A stretch of 64,000 nt of DNA from Paludibacter sp. (GCF_009712605.1 NZ_WASO01000009.1:279408-343407), one strand, 5' to 3'. Counted from the first letter of the stretch, positions 1-7,600 are shown. Numbers and translations are program-made. The notes: generated by a model from the sequence alone, not told the origin.

Positions 1-536
1 AGTCCCCTTAAGGGGATGTAGGGGTACATAATACCAGACAGTTTCTTCTGATTAACAGCAACGACAAAATTCGTTATGTTTTAATTACTCACTACTATCG
101 CAGGGTTTGCCCACGCGATGCATTAACTCCGTTGATTTTCAATTCGCGCGAGAGCGGGGGTAAGATTCAGTTCTATCCCAAACCCCTACAGGGGCTTCAA
201 TCTGCTTATCAAAACCAATCTCATCTCTCAAACGCCCTGTTTGCACTGACTACAAGTCCCCTTAAGGGGATGTAGGGGTACATAATACCAGACAGTTTCT
301 TCTGATTAATAGCAACAACAAAATTCGTTATGTTTTAATTACTCACTACTATCGCAGGGTTTACGCATGCGATGCATAACTCCGTTGATTTTCAATTCGC
401 GCGAGAGCGGGGGTAAAATTCAGTTCCACCCCAAACCCCTACAGGGGCTTCAATCTGCTTGTCAAGACCAATCTCATCTCTCAAACTCTCCTGTTTGCAC
501 TGACTCCAAGTCCCCTTAAGGGGATGTAGGGGTAAA
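1..536. repeat. Tandem 254-bp intergenic repeat (two copies plus the start of a third)
   Basis: The sequence starting AGTCCCCTTAAGGGG at 1 recurs nearly unchanged at 255 and begins again at 509, so the period is 254 bp. Each unit holds the palindrome CCCCTTAAGGGG, a stretch with CGCGATGCA and CGCGCGAGAGCGGGGG, and ACCCCTACAGGGGC. Fragments of the same unit recur near 877-918 and inside 8455-8560. No coding frame is convincing; an ORF at 392-805 on the minus strand simply crosses the repeat. It is probably a recently duplicated dispersed intergenic repeat. Function unknown. Confidence 0.85.
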
Positions 537-620
537 TTATCCATGCAATATTCTTCCTTTTGATTAGCACGGTTCAGGAGAACCGCACTAGCGGGGGCGC
601 CATCGGAGAGAGGTGCGATA

Positions 621-644
621 GATTCAATAAAACAAGATTGAATC
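621..644 (-). terminator. Hairpin directly after the His-rich gene
   Basis: GATTCAAT (621-628) and ATTGAATC (637-644) form a perfect 8-bp stem beginning one base after the stop codon at 645. There is no U-tract on the minus strand after the stem, so it may be a weak terminator or an mRNA 3'-end structure. Confidence 0.4.
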
Positions 645-842
645 TTATTTATGCCTTCCATATGTATTATTAGTAGCAGCATTCCGATAATGTCCGCCTT
701 TATGGTGCGAGTTTGTACTTCCGGCATAATGCCCACCATGACTTGATGTATGATGCCCTCCTCCGTAATACGGATGACTTTTACCTGCAAAACTGAATGA
801 TACAATCAGTAGAAAACAGAGAGACAATATAATTTTCTTCAT
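645..842 (-). CDS. Small secreted Gly/His-rich protein
   Basis: This is a 65-residue protein of unknown function. Residues 1-20 (MKKIILSLCFLLIVSFSFAG) read as a signal peptide. The remaining ~45 residues are built of Gly, His, Ser, Tyr and Asn, with nine histidines in HH, GHY and SHH motifs, a composition that could bind metal ions (inference). The start at 842 is chosen because AAAGGA lies just upstream on the minus strand; the in-frame start at 869 has no ribosome site and would put nine extra residues before the signal peptide. It lies downstream of the NTPase gene, separated by a fragment of the GC-rich repeat. I recognise no named family. Confidence 0.6.
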   Translation of the reverse strand: MKKIILSLCFLLIVSFSFAGKSHPYYGGGHHTSSHGGHYAGSTNSHHKGGHYRNAATNNTYGRHK

Positions 843-924
843 AGTATTCCTTTGGATTTGTTTATTCACTGCTACCGTTTGGCTTGCTCACGCGATGCAA
901 GCGCGCGAGAGCAGGGCCATCTTC

Positions 925-1320
925 TTATATAAGACTAATAATTAAATTAGCGTCAGATTGATTGACTGAATTATGGAGTGATTTACTGTTGGCTACTGTT
1001 TTTTGTACAATTTGATGAGGATAGTGTCGTATTGACTTGTATGGCAATACAAAATGATTGTTACATGCACAAATAAGGACATCTGCACTAGTAGAATAAT
1101 TTTTCATTGCATCAATCAAGCATCTAGCATAATCTCCCATTGTATAAAATGCGATTCTTTGACCCTGATAAGTTACTATATCATAAAAATCATTTGGATC
1201 TCCGCCCAATTTGTGCTTACTTAATGAGACACCCCCATTACTCAACAAGGCATTATAGACAAGATTTAGAGTACTGGTTTTACCGGAATCTGATGGACCA
1301 CTTAGCATTATTATTTTCAT
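925..1320 (-). CDS. Small P-loop NTPase, function unknown
   Basis: The 131-residue protein starts MKIIMLSGPSDSGKTST, a textbook Walker A motif (G8-PSDS-G13-K14-T15) right at the N-terminus, as in small kinases and GTPases. A hydrophobic strand ADVLICACNNHF near residues 79-90 could be the Walker B strand, although its acidic residue is not obvious. No nucleoside-kinase lid or base-recognition motif is clear, so the substrate is unknown. It lies 38 bp downstream of the NdpA-like gene in the same direction and may be the last gene of that operon. An ORF on the other strand (1140-1322) is a shadow. Translation is complete with a normal stop. Confidence 0.65.
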   Translation of the reverse strand: MKIIMLSGPSDSGKTSTLNLVYNALLSNGGVSLSKHKLGGDPNDFYDIVTYQGQRIAFYTMGDYARCLIDAMKNYSTSADVLICACNNHFVLPYKSIRHYPHQIVQKTVANSKSLHNSVNQSDANLIISLI

Positions 1321-1358
1321 GATAACAATTTAATTAGATTTATATATGATTTTATTGA

Positions 1359-2399
1359 TTATTTTTCCTCCCTATAATATATCTTGTAATACTTTCTTCC
1401 ATCAGCTTCTACGCCTTGTTCTATAAGGTCTCGTGTGCCATGAATCAAAATATCGAAGTTCTTGTCGAGTTTGATTATTCTTTTGAAAGAACGCGCTTGC
1501 TTTTTTACTGCTGATTCTGAAATAGCAAATTGATCCTGAATAGCCATTTCAATGGCTTGTTCATATTCAGTTTTATATTGATTAAAGCTTTCTATCAGTT
1601 TTTCCTGCCCGATAACTTCTTTTGCGAAATCGGACATATCAAAGCTCTCCTTCTTCTTGAAGAACTCAACTGATTTATTCAGAATATCAGCCTGATCGGC
1701 TTTTGAAACGTCAAAACGCTGTGGCAGTTCCTGCATTACAAAATTCTTGGTTAACGACAACACATTCTTTGTATTGGCATATTCATCATTACGCGGTTTC
1801 ACATGCAGAAAGTCTTCAATCCAATATTTAGCTTCTGCCCCTTTATTGGTATTATCTACAACAGCTACTACAAAACCATTTTCCTTTTCTTTATTAAATA
1901 TCAAACAGCCTTTATCAAGTTTATTGATATTAACCCCTTGTTGACTTTCAATTTCAAAACCATCTCCCGACGGATATACTTTCAAGAATGTATCTTTATT
2001 TTCAGACTTAAATAAGCCTACGGCATCCACTGTATCGCCATCTACTATACAATCTTTGAAATAAACGACATAAAACTCTCCACCTTTAATCTTAGGGTGG
2101 GTACTCTGTTCATACAAATGCTTGACCAGATTTACTGATTGCTCATAAAACTCATCTTGATCATCAAAAATCTTGCTTACACAAACAAATACTTCATTCA
2201 TACTTAAATCTATCTCATGATTTAATAAGAAATATTCATCAGCCTTAAATGGTGAAATAAAATAAGTAATCAAAAGCTGTTTTAGATCTGTATCTAATTC
2301 AATTGTTTTTTTTGAAAGGTTATAATTACCCTGATTAAATTTGTTCCCGACTTGATGTATAATCAAATTAGAAAATTTAATATATTCTTTATATAGCAT
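1359..2399 (-). CDS. Nucleoid-associated protein, NdpA/YejK family
   Basis: The 346-residue protein matches, from memory, the NdpA-type nucleoid-associated family (PF04245) as found widely in Bacteroidota; in E. coli the relative YejK is bound to the nucleoid. Recognisable segments are SPFKADEYFLLNHEIDLSMN near residue 50, EQSTHPKIKGGEFYVVYFKD near 90-110, KYWIEDFL near 190, and a C-terminal SFKRIIKLDKNFDILIHG. There is no signal peptide or membrane segment, so it is cytoplasmic. Its start codon lies inside the end of the membrane-protein gene (11-bp overlap), which implies translational coupling. Base composition is intermediate between the very AT-rich upstream genes and the rest of the window. 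The role of the Bacteroidota members is not established. Confidence 0.8.
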   Translation of the reverse strand: MLYKEYIKFSNLIIHQVGNKFNQGNYNLSKKTIELDTDLKQLLITYFISPFKADEYFLLNHEIDLSMNEVFVCVSKIFDDQDEFYEQSVNLVKHLYEQSTHPKIKGGEFYVVYFKDCIVDGDTVDAVGLFKSENKDTFLKVYPSGDGFEIESQQGVNINKLDKGCLIFNKEKENGFVVAVVDNTNKGAEAKYWIEDFLHVKPRNDEYANTKNVLSLTKNFVMQELPQRFDVSKADQADILNKSVEFFKKKESFDMSDFAKEVIGQEKLIESFNQYKTEYEQAIEMAIQDQFAISESAVKKQARSFKRIIKLDKNFDILIHGTRDLIEQGVEADGRKYYKIYYREEK

Positions 2400-3918
2400 G
2401 TAAGATAGGCTTTATTAGTACTATTAGTTTGATAGTAATATTATTTATGGGAGAGAATATTGATTTGGGATTGTTAACTATAAACAATACAATTGTAATA
2501 AGTAAAAGTACTACTAATGAAATAATCCAAAGTTCAGTATATTTCCTTTCCTTTTTTTTGATATATTCTAAATTTGAATCATAGTCCTCATCATTATTCA
2601 AAATACGTTTAATATCACTTTCTTCTAATAAATCAGAATACCGAGTTTTCATATTTTGGTATATTGCTTCATATCTCTCCAGTTGTTGTTTTATCTCCCA
2701 GCGGGAATAACACATTACTAATAAAAATATTAATAAGAAGCCTATTGATAAAAGAGAAACCTCCAATGTAAAGCCTCCAGTGAAATCTCCTTTTGAAATA
2801 ACTCTAATAATAATCACTGAGATGTAAAATGATACAACTGCTAAAAAGCTTCTTTTATAGTCCGCCACATAGCTTTCTACGATTTTTTCAGCTTTCTCTT
2901 GTAGATTTACTAGCTGCTCTGATATTTTATTGCGAATTTCAATATATTGCTTAATATTCTCCTTTTGATAGATTTTATAATTAGATTTTATCGCGTCAAA
3001 TGTTGAGCCTGCTATTTCTAGAGTTTCTTGCTTAAAATTGAGAGATAGAATATTTCGCGTCAACCCAATTTTATCTACAATATTTCCACCTTCATATACC
3101 CAAGTATAAATTTGATAATAAATCTCATATGAAGACAGATTGATATCTGAAATCGAGATATCTTGACTTATTGTTCTATAGCCATTTAGTCTGTAATTGA
3201 GTTTGTTATTGTTGACATTTAATATATCAAACAAAAATATAGCGCAATAAAACAGAGTTACTCTTTGAAATAATTCATTCAGAATGATATTATTACCTAA
3301 TGGATAAAAATCATCTGGTATAAATTTGAATTGTGATATTATATCGGAATGACATAGATTCTTTATTTTATCCAAATTATCCCTATCAATCTTATTTATT
3401 GTTGGTTGTATTCCTTGGGCAACAAATTTGATTCTATTAGTTGAGAATGAGATAAAAGACTCATCTTGTACTTCATATATAATATAATCATTCCCATTAA
3501 GAGAATTAGTAATTACTTCTAAAAAATATATTACAGATAAGTCTGATAGATATTTTATAAAATTATCAGGATAATAAACTGATATTATTTGTTTTATATT
3601 GTTTTTTACAATTGTAATTCTTAAGTCAAAAGGACTATTTTGCAGACACTCTTTACATTCATTAATGAACGAATCAAAATCGCCTTCGTGAGCACTATTA
3701 AAAACATCTACTATCTCTTGTCCTTCTAATATAGAAATATGTATACTATCTCGGGAATTTATTTCCAGTAACAGTTTTTTAAAATCATCTTCTGAGGGGA
3801 TTTTCCCATTTGGGCATGACACCTTTATTATTACTTCAGAATAATTTTCTTGTATATCAAAGATGTTAATTTGAACTTGAGAAAATAATGATACTATGTT
3901 TTGTAAGATATTATTCAT
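2389..3918 (-). CDS. Multi-pass membrane protein of unknown family
   Basis: This 509-residue protein matches no family I can name. The first ~345 residues are soluble-looking and rich in Asn, Ile and Ser, ending in a helical segment (IRNKISEQLVNLQEKAEKIV). Three hydrophobic helices follow at about 356-372, 384-403 and 466-485, the last two separated by a charged, probably coiled-coil stretch (RWEIKQQLERYEAIYQNMK). The architecture is a cytoplasmic sensor-like domain followed by a membrane unit. Both ends overlap neighbours (8 bp with the upstream gene, 11 bp with NdpA). Two sequence lines counted by eye gave 22% and 28% G+C, well below the metabolic genes here, which suggests horizontal acquisition. 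Confidence 0.75.
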   Translation of the reverse strand: MNNILQNIVSLFSQVQINIFDIQENYSEVIIKVSCPNGKIPSEDDFKKLLLEINSRDSIHISILEGQEIVDVFNSAHEGDFDSFINECKECLQNSPFDLRITIVKNNIKQIISVYYPDNFIKYLSDLSVIYFLEVITNSLNGNDYIIYEVQDESFISFSTNRIKFVAQGIQPTINKIDRDNLDKIKNLCHSDIISQFKFIPDDFYPLGNNIILNELFQRVTLFYCAIFLFDILNVNNNKLNYRLNGYRTISQDISISDINLSSYEIYYQIYTWVYEGGNIVDKIGLTRNILSLNFKQETLEIAGSTFDAIKSNYKIYQKENIKQYIEIRNKISEQLVNLQEKAEKIVESYVADYKRSFLAVVSFYISVIIIRVISKGDFTGGFTLEVSLLSIGFLLIFLLVMCYSRWEIKQQLERYEAIYQNMKTRYSDLLEESDIKRILNNDEDYDSNLEYIKKKERKYTELWIISLVVLLLITIVLFIVNNPKSIFSPINNITIKLIVLIKPILHAI

Positions 3919-4954
3919 TGATATGATTATCTATTATTTTTTCAGCATATTCATATCCGATATCACTTCTAATCATTAGATATTTACCATCGGCATCAAC
4001 ATGAGCTTTGAAGGTTTTTGCTGGATTTGCAACATCATATTTAATTACCAAATCAATTTCACTGGTTAAAGACAATGTATTTTTAAATCGCTTATGAATT
4101 TCAGATGGTTTTTTATTAAATCGTTGATCAAATTTATGTTTTTGATGAGCTTTTTCAATTTTGGTTTGTAAATCGACTATTTTAAGATCCTCGTCAAATG
4201 GTCTATAGTTTCCAATGACTTCATCTTTATAAAATGACAACAAAAATTCTCCTTCTCTCCGAAAATATGCAATCGTTGCATTCCATAAATAAAGATAATC
4301 TTGTTTGTGCTTTCTTTTTATTGGATTTAAAATGTCTTTTTCAATAACATCAAAAGCAGTCTTCGTATTTTCTTCATCTGTTATTACAACGCTTAATTCA
4401 AGAAATTTATTCCACCAATAAGCACTAACAGGAGTGTTAGTATCATAAACAGATGTATTAAGTATGTCATCGTTATTATTTAATTCACAAATAAAGGCTT
4501 TGTAAACTTTTCTTCGAATAGATAATCCTGTAACTATATCTCCTGTCATTTCAGATATAAATTCGTCATAATCAACTTTTAAAATGATTAACTTTCTAGC
4601 ATCCTGTGTCATCCGAACCAAAGAAATAATAAGCATCCCTTTAAGTATTTCTTTGCCCAGCTTTTTCTTATTTAAATCCTGTTGTGCTTGCTTTTCTTTA
4701 CTAAGCAAACGAGATGCTATTGCTTTACAACTATCTGAGTATTCATTTTGCTTCACAATTACATCTACCAAGTTTCTTACTTCAGTATGTTCACTTTCAA
4801 ATTGATAATATCTATCAGGAGTTTTTATACTAATTTGTTCAAGCATTTCTTGAATATATATCTTGAAATTGTCAAGATTTTGATACTCTGGTCGTTCTAT
4901 TGCTTCATCTGTAGCAATATCAATTTTAAATAATTTATTAAAGATGACTTCCAT
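3911..4954 (-). CDS. Divergent NdpA-like protein, first gene of a three-gene operon
   Basis: The 347-residue protein has no obvious named domain, but comparing it by eye with the NdpA protein two genes downstream shows the same landmarks in the same order. Examples are KGMLIISLVR versus GGEFYVVYFK, DTNTPVSAYWWNKFLEL versus DNTNKGAEAKYWIEDFLHV followed by NTK, and the C-terminal FKNTLSLTSEIDLVIK with a later DADGKYLMI versus FKRIIKLDKNFDILIH with a later EADGRKYYKI. I therefore infer a divergent NdpA-fold paralogue. It has no membrane segments. Its 3' end overlaps the membrane-protein gene by 8 bp. I found no TAnnTTTG promoter immediately upstream. Codon use is AT-rich. Confidence 0.6.
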   Translation of the reverse strand: MEVIFNKLFKIDIATDEAIERPEYQNLDNFKIYIQEMLEQISIKTPDRYYQFESEHTEVRNLVDVIVKQNEYSDSCKAIASRLLSKEKQAQQDLNKKKLGKEILKGMLIISLVRMTQDARKLIILKVDYDEFISEMTGDIVTGLSIRRKVYKAFICELNNNDDILNTSVYDTNTPVSAYWWNKFLELSVVITDEENTKTAFDVIEKDILNPIKRKHKQDYLYLWNATIAYFRREGEFLLSFYKDEVIGNYRPFDEDLKIVDLQTKIEKAHQKHKFDQRFNKKPSEIHKRFKNTLSLTSEIDLVIKYDVANPAKTFKAHVDADGKYLMIRSDIGYEYAEKIIDNHINE

Positions 4955-5294
4955 GATTTCAAGATTAAAATATGTGTAAATTCTCTTTATTACTGCGATA
5001 ATTAATTTCTATTTTGCAAGTTTCAAGATATCTGTTGGGGATAGCCTCTGGCTTCTCTTTTGCCGCAAGCATAAGTGAAACTTTATTTTGCGCCCAGAAC
5101 CAAGCTGACTTCAGTTATGCTGATCTTAGGTTCAACCACAATACAGACATCCTCAATCATTTAACTTTCCTCCCGCAAACTTACTATTTTTCTTTAACAC
5201 TCTAACCGTTTACACAAATAATGAGGTAATATTTCGAAATAATTTTTCAACTACGTATTAAAAACTGCTACAAATGCTTTTGAATATCCGGTCG
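4955..5294. other. Non-coding gap between two minus-strand genes
   Basis: About 340 bp carry no gene I can support. A 63-codon plus-strand frame at 5014-5205 has no ribosome site and no recognisable product. It holds a weak match (near 5115) to the GCTGATCTTCGATTC motif of the dispersed repeats at 6083 and 8356. The promoter of the NdpA/membrane operon should lie in the right part of this gap, but I could not see a consensus site. Confidence 0.5.
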
Positions 5295-5339
5295 TGTTTA
5301 TAAAAAGCACAGGGAGCTCTCCATGCGGAAAGCTCCCTG
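5295..5339 (-). terminator. Rho-independent terminator of the fibronectin III gene
   Basis: A 9-bp stem CAGGGAGCT (5310-5318) with AGCTCCCTG (5331-5339) is followed on the minus strand by TGCTTTTTAT. It sits just past the stop of the gene ending at 5371. Confidence 0.85.
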
Positions 5340-5370
5340 CTGTGGTCAATAAAGATAGGATGTACTGTTT

Positions 5371-5985
5371 TTAGACTACAGCATGCATCACCGGTCCGGT
5401 ATAAGCCGAAGTGCCTTGCCGGGTCACAGCCGCCACACGAAACCAGTAACGGGTGAGCGGGGTAAGCCCTGCAATAACAGCCGACGCTTTTGCGGTAGTG
5501 GCTCCTGTTGTCCATCCGCTGTCATCGGCAGGCAGCGGTTCTTTGGCATATTGCCATATATAAGCAGTTGCCCCATTCACCGCAATACGGCGAAGCAGCA
5601 CCGTCCCCGGTTTGTCGTCATTTTCGGTTACAAACTCAGCTCTTTGTCCCGGCGCACGTTGTTTGGCAAGGTTAAAGCCGGCATTGAGAATAAGGGCGCC
5701 GTCGCCATCGGCAATGCGGTCAACATAGAGAGCTGTTTTGCGCATCACTTCGTCCCACTCATCTTCCGCCTGATACATTAGTTTAGTCTCTTCCCTACCC
5801 CCCTTTTGGCTCGCTTCAAAACGCGACTCCAGCAGGTCATTTTTTGTAATAACGGTTGCCAGTGGCACATCGGGATTTGTAAAAACGGGGCTGCCTGTCA
5901 TACTTGATACGACAGAATTTCCAAAACCGACTTTTTCAATGACGGATAATCTCAAAAAATCGAGAACTACATGATCTTTACTCAT
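5371..5985 (-). CDS. Fibronectin type III domain protein
   Basis: The 204-residue protein has an N-terminal region of the kind seen in a Bacteroidota family of ~200-residue proteins: FGNSVVSSMTGSPVFTNPDVP at the front, then helices with ALYVDRIADGDGALILNAGF. Its C-terminal ~90 residues read as one fibronectin type III domain, ending in the typical LTPLTRYWFRVAAVTRQGTS. There is no signal peptide. The family's role is unknown; the domain suggests protein binding. The gene stands alone, with its own terminator downstream and a fold-back element upstream. Confidence 0.7.
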   Translation of the reverse strand: MSKDHVVLDFLRLSVIEKVGFGNSVVSSMTGSPVFTNPDVPLATVITKNDLLESRFEASQKGGREETKLMYQAEDEWDEVMRKTALYVDRIADGDGALILNAGFNLAKQRAPGQRAEFVTENDDKPGTVLLRRIAVNGATAYIWQYAKEPLPADDSGWTTGATTAKASAVIAGLTPLTRYWFRVAAVTRQGTSAYTGPVMHAVV

Positions 5986-6047
5986 ACGTGTTACATTTTT
6001 AGATTAATAAAAAGGATTATTTATTGCAGTGATTCAAATGTTTATCA

Positions 6048-6252
6048 TGAAGTCATCTTGACTTATTATTTTTTGACCCCCATTAGCTTCGCTGATCTTC
6101 GATTCCCCAAAATGGGGGCTATAACTTTGCAAAACGCACGAGTTTTTCTCATTTTAATGACTAATTCCTCCCCATTTAGGGGAGGTTAGGAGGGGTCGAT
6201 GAGTAAAAATAAACTATCAATTACATATCTAAGAAAAGTCAAGACGACTTCA
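6048..6252. mobile_element. Putative fold-back or MITE-like element
   Basis: TGAAGTCATCTTGACTT (6048-6064) and AAGTCAAGACGACTTCA (6236-6252) are inverted copies with one mismatch over 17 bp. The ~205-bp element has no coding capacity. Inside are two further G/C-rich repeats, including the AGCTTCGCTGATCTTCGATT motif also found near 8351 and, inverted, near 8527. Each terminal arm itself contains an AAGTC/GACTT palindrome. No target-site duplication is evident, so mobility is inferred only from shape. Confidence 0.5.
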
Positions 6253-6289
6253 TCATTATTCTTTCTACTATCCAAATGGTGCAGGGATG

Positions 6290-6600
6290 TTTTATTGTTT
6301 TCCTCCTTTACATCCATCGGATTACTTCTTGTTTCCTCACAATAACTTTCTGTTTCCGGACAATGTCCAAAGTTTTCCTGCGGATTACTTCCTGAATCCT
6401 CATGATTACTTCTTGATTTCTAACTATGCAAGATGTATTTCACCGGATTACTTCTTCAATACTCACAAAAACTTCTTGTTTTCTGATTACGTTGAAAGTT
6501 TTCCGTCGGATTACTTCTTGTTTTCCTGCTATGCAAGATGTTTTCTTCACTATTACTTCCTGAATCCATCGGATTACTTCTCTCACAATATCATTTTTGT
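6290..6600. repeat. 63-bp tandem repeat made of 21-bp subunits
   Basis: GGATTACTTC starts at 6319, 6382, 6445, 6508 and 6571, exactly 63 bp apart. Within each 63-bp unit three degenerate 21-bp subunits can be seen (for example TGATTACTTC near 6403 and TATTACTTCC at 6551). Read on the plus strand the subunits encode seven-residue repeats (DYFLFPH, NNFLFPD, NVQSFPA, DYFLNPH) in a 109-codon open frame at 6287-6616. That frame lacks a signal peptide and a known family, so coding is unproven. All parts of the unit are repeated, so it is not a CRISPR array. Confidence 0.85.
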
Positions 6601-6616
6601 CAAAACAAGGGCATAA

Positions 6617-6788
6617 AACCCTGTGTTTTTATCAAAACATTCCTTTTTTGACAAAACTCACAAACTATGTATCTATCTACTGAAAGTCGCTACTGACAGT
6701 CTTTCCGTCTACACTTTGTTTCCCTATTGTTTTCAATAAATAAACTTTATTTTTATTTTGTCAATAATACAGCTTTTTATTTTACTAC
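6617..6788. other. AT-rich gap upstream of the LuxR-type regulator
   Basis: This stretch between the tandem repeat and the palindromic promoter holds no gene. It is dominated by T-rich tracts. An AAAACCCTGTGTTTT stretch at about 6615-6629 could form a short hairpin. Nothing else is recognisable. Confidence 0.4.
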
Positions 6789-6814
6789 AAAAATACTACT
6801 TTTGTAGTATTTTT
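6789..6814 (+). promoter_or_regulatory. Palindrome overlapping a -7 box before the PAS-LuxR gene
   Basis: AAAAATACTAC (6789-6799) and GTAGTATTTTT (6804-6814) are a perfect 11-bp inverted repeat with a 4-base centre. The centre overlaps TACTTTTG (6797-6804), which fits the Bacteroidota -7 consensus TAnnTTTG; no good -33 TTG lies at the usual distance. It may be an operator for autoregulation of the downstream gene, or a terminator-like hairpin, since a T-rich run follows. Confidence 0.5.
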
Positions 6815-6852
6815 ATTTAATACACATTTCAATTAAACTCGAATCAGGAACA

Positions 6853-7530
6853 ATGACAAAACGTCGTAAAGAGAAAGAAGAACTGATTTTTTTGAGAGAG
6901 GTAGTGAATGGATTACCAGCATTGATCTATATAAAAGAAACAACTGGGAATGAAGAGAATCCCGAATGCCGGATGTTGTGGATGAATCAGTATGGGATCG
7001 ACCTGCTGGGTTATTCGCTCGAAGAGATCCGCACGATGGAGGGCGATTTCTATTTTCAACTGTGTCATCCCGAAGATGTGGAACAAATCAGCAACAAGGT
7101 GGAGGTAAAACAGGAAGCCGCAAAAATTGAAAGCGTCGTTACCCTGAGGCGTTTTCGACCGAAAGAGAGTACCGATTACTTCTACACGTATGAACACGGA
7201 CGTGTGCTGAAAACAACACCCGATGGCAAGCCCCTTCAAACAGTAGTAGTGGCTCAGGTTCTCTCGTCTCTCATGCTCTCGCAAACGCAACTGAGTCGTG
7301 TACTGAAAACCATTCATCAGCTCAGGCATCAACCTCTTATCGATACGCTTACCAACCGCGAAACAGAGATTCTGGGCATGATAATGCGGGGCAAAACCGA
7401 CGAACAGATTGCCAATCTGCTTTGCATCAGCAAGGATACTTCAAAAAAGCACCGCAGCAATATCCTCCGTAAAACCAATGCCCGCAACACAGCCGAACTG
7501 GTAGCCATCGCGTCGGAATGTGGGTTCTGA
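6853..7530 (+). CDS. PAS-domain LuxR-type transcription regulator
   Basis: The 225-residue protein combines a PAS-like sensor fold (about residues 15-125, with MLWMNQYGIDLLGYSLEEI typical of PAS) and a C-terminal GerE/LuxR helix-turn-helix (about 160-225: LTNRETEILGMIMRGKTDEQIANLL, then SKKHRSNILRKTNARN). There is no receiver domain, so it is a one-component regulator rather than a response regulator. The ligand and targets are unknown. An AGGAACA site precedes the ATG. The palindrome ending at 6814 overlaps its probable promoter and may be its own binding site. It is transcribed alone and ends at a shared bidirectional terminator. Confidence 0.85.
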   Translation: MTKRRKEKEELIFLREVVNGLPALIYIKETTGNEENPECRMLWMNQYGIDLLGYSLEEIRTMEGDFYFQLCHPEDVEQISNKVEVKQEAAKIESVVTLRRFRPKESTDYFYTYEHGRVLKTTPDGKPLQTVVVAQVLSSLMLSQTQLSRVLKTIHQLRHQPLIDTLTNRETEILGMIMRGKTDEQIANLLCISKDTSKKHRSNILRKTNARNTAELVAIASECGF

Positions 7531-7540
7531 ACCGTGGAAA

Positions 7541-7582
7541 TAAAAAAAGTTCTCCTATCGGGAGAACTCTCTTTTCTTCTTA
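7541..7582. terminator. Bidirectional terminator between converging genes
   Basis: AGTTCTCC (7548-7555) pairs with GGAGAACT (7561-7568). On the plus strand the stem is followed by CTCTTTTCTTCTTATT; on the minus strand the preceding seven A's become a T run. It serves the LuxR-type gene and the TM2 gene. Confidence 0.85.
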
Positions 7583-7600
7583 TTTATACCTGGGTTATTT

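Noticed and set aside
392-805. 137-codon minus-strand ORF
   Set aside because: It runs across the intergenic repeat and overlaps the better supported His-rich gene in another frame; its protein has no recognisable features.
5014-5205. 63-codon plus-strand ORF
   Set aside because: It has no ribosome site or homology, and its composition resembles the surrounding non-coding sequence.
6290-6600. CRISPR array
   Set aside because: The regular 63-bp spacing looks array-like, but the sequence between the GGATTACTTC words is itself repeated in 21-bp subunits and there are no unique spacers or cas genes.
6287-6616. 109-codon plus-strand ORF as a definite gene
   Set aside because: It consists almost wholly of degenerate tandem repeats, has no family match, no signal peptide and only a weak ribosome site. 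I kept it as a repeat with possible coding.
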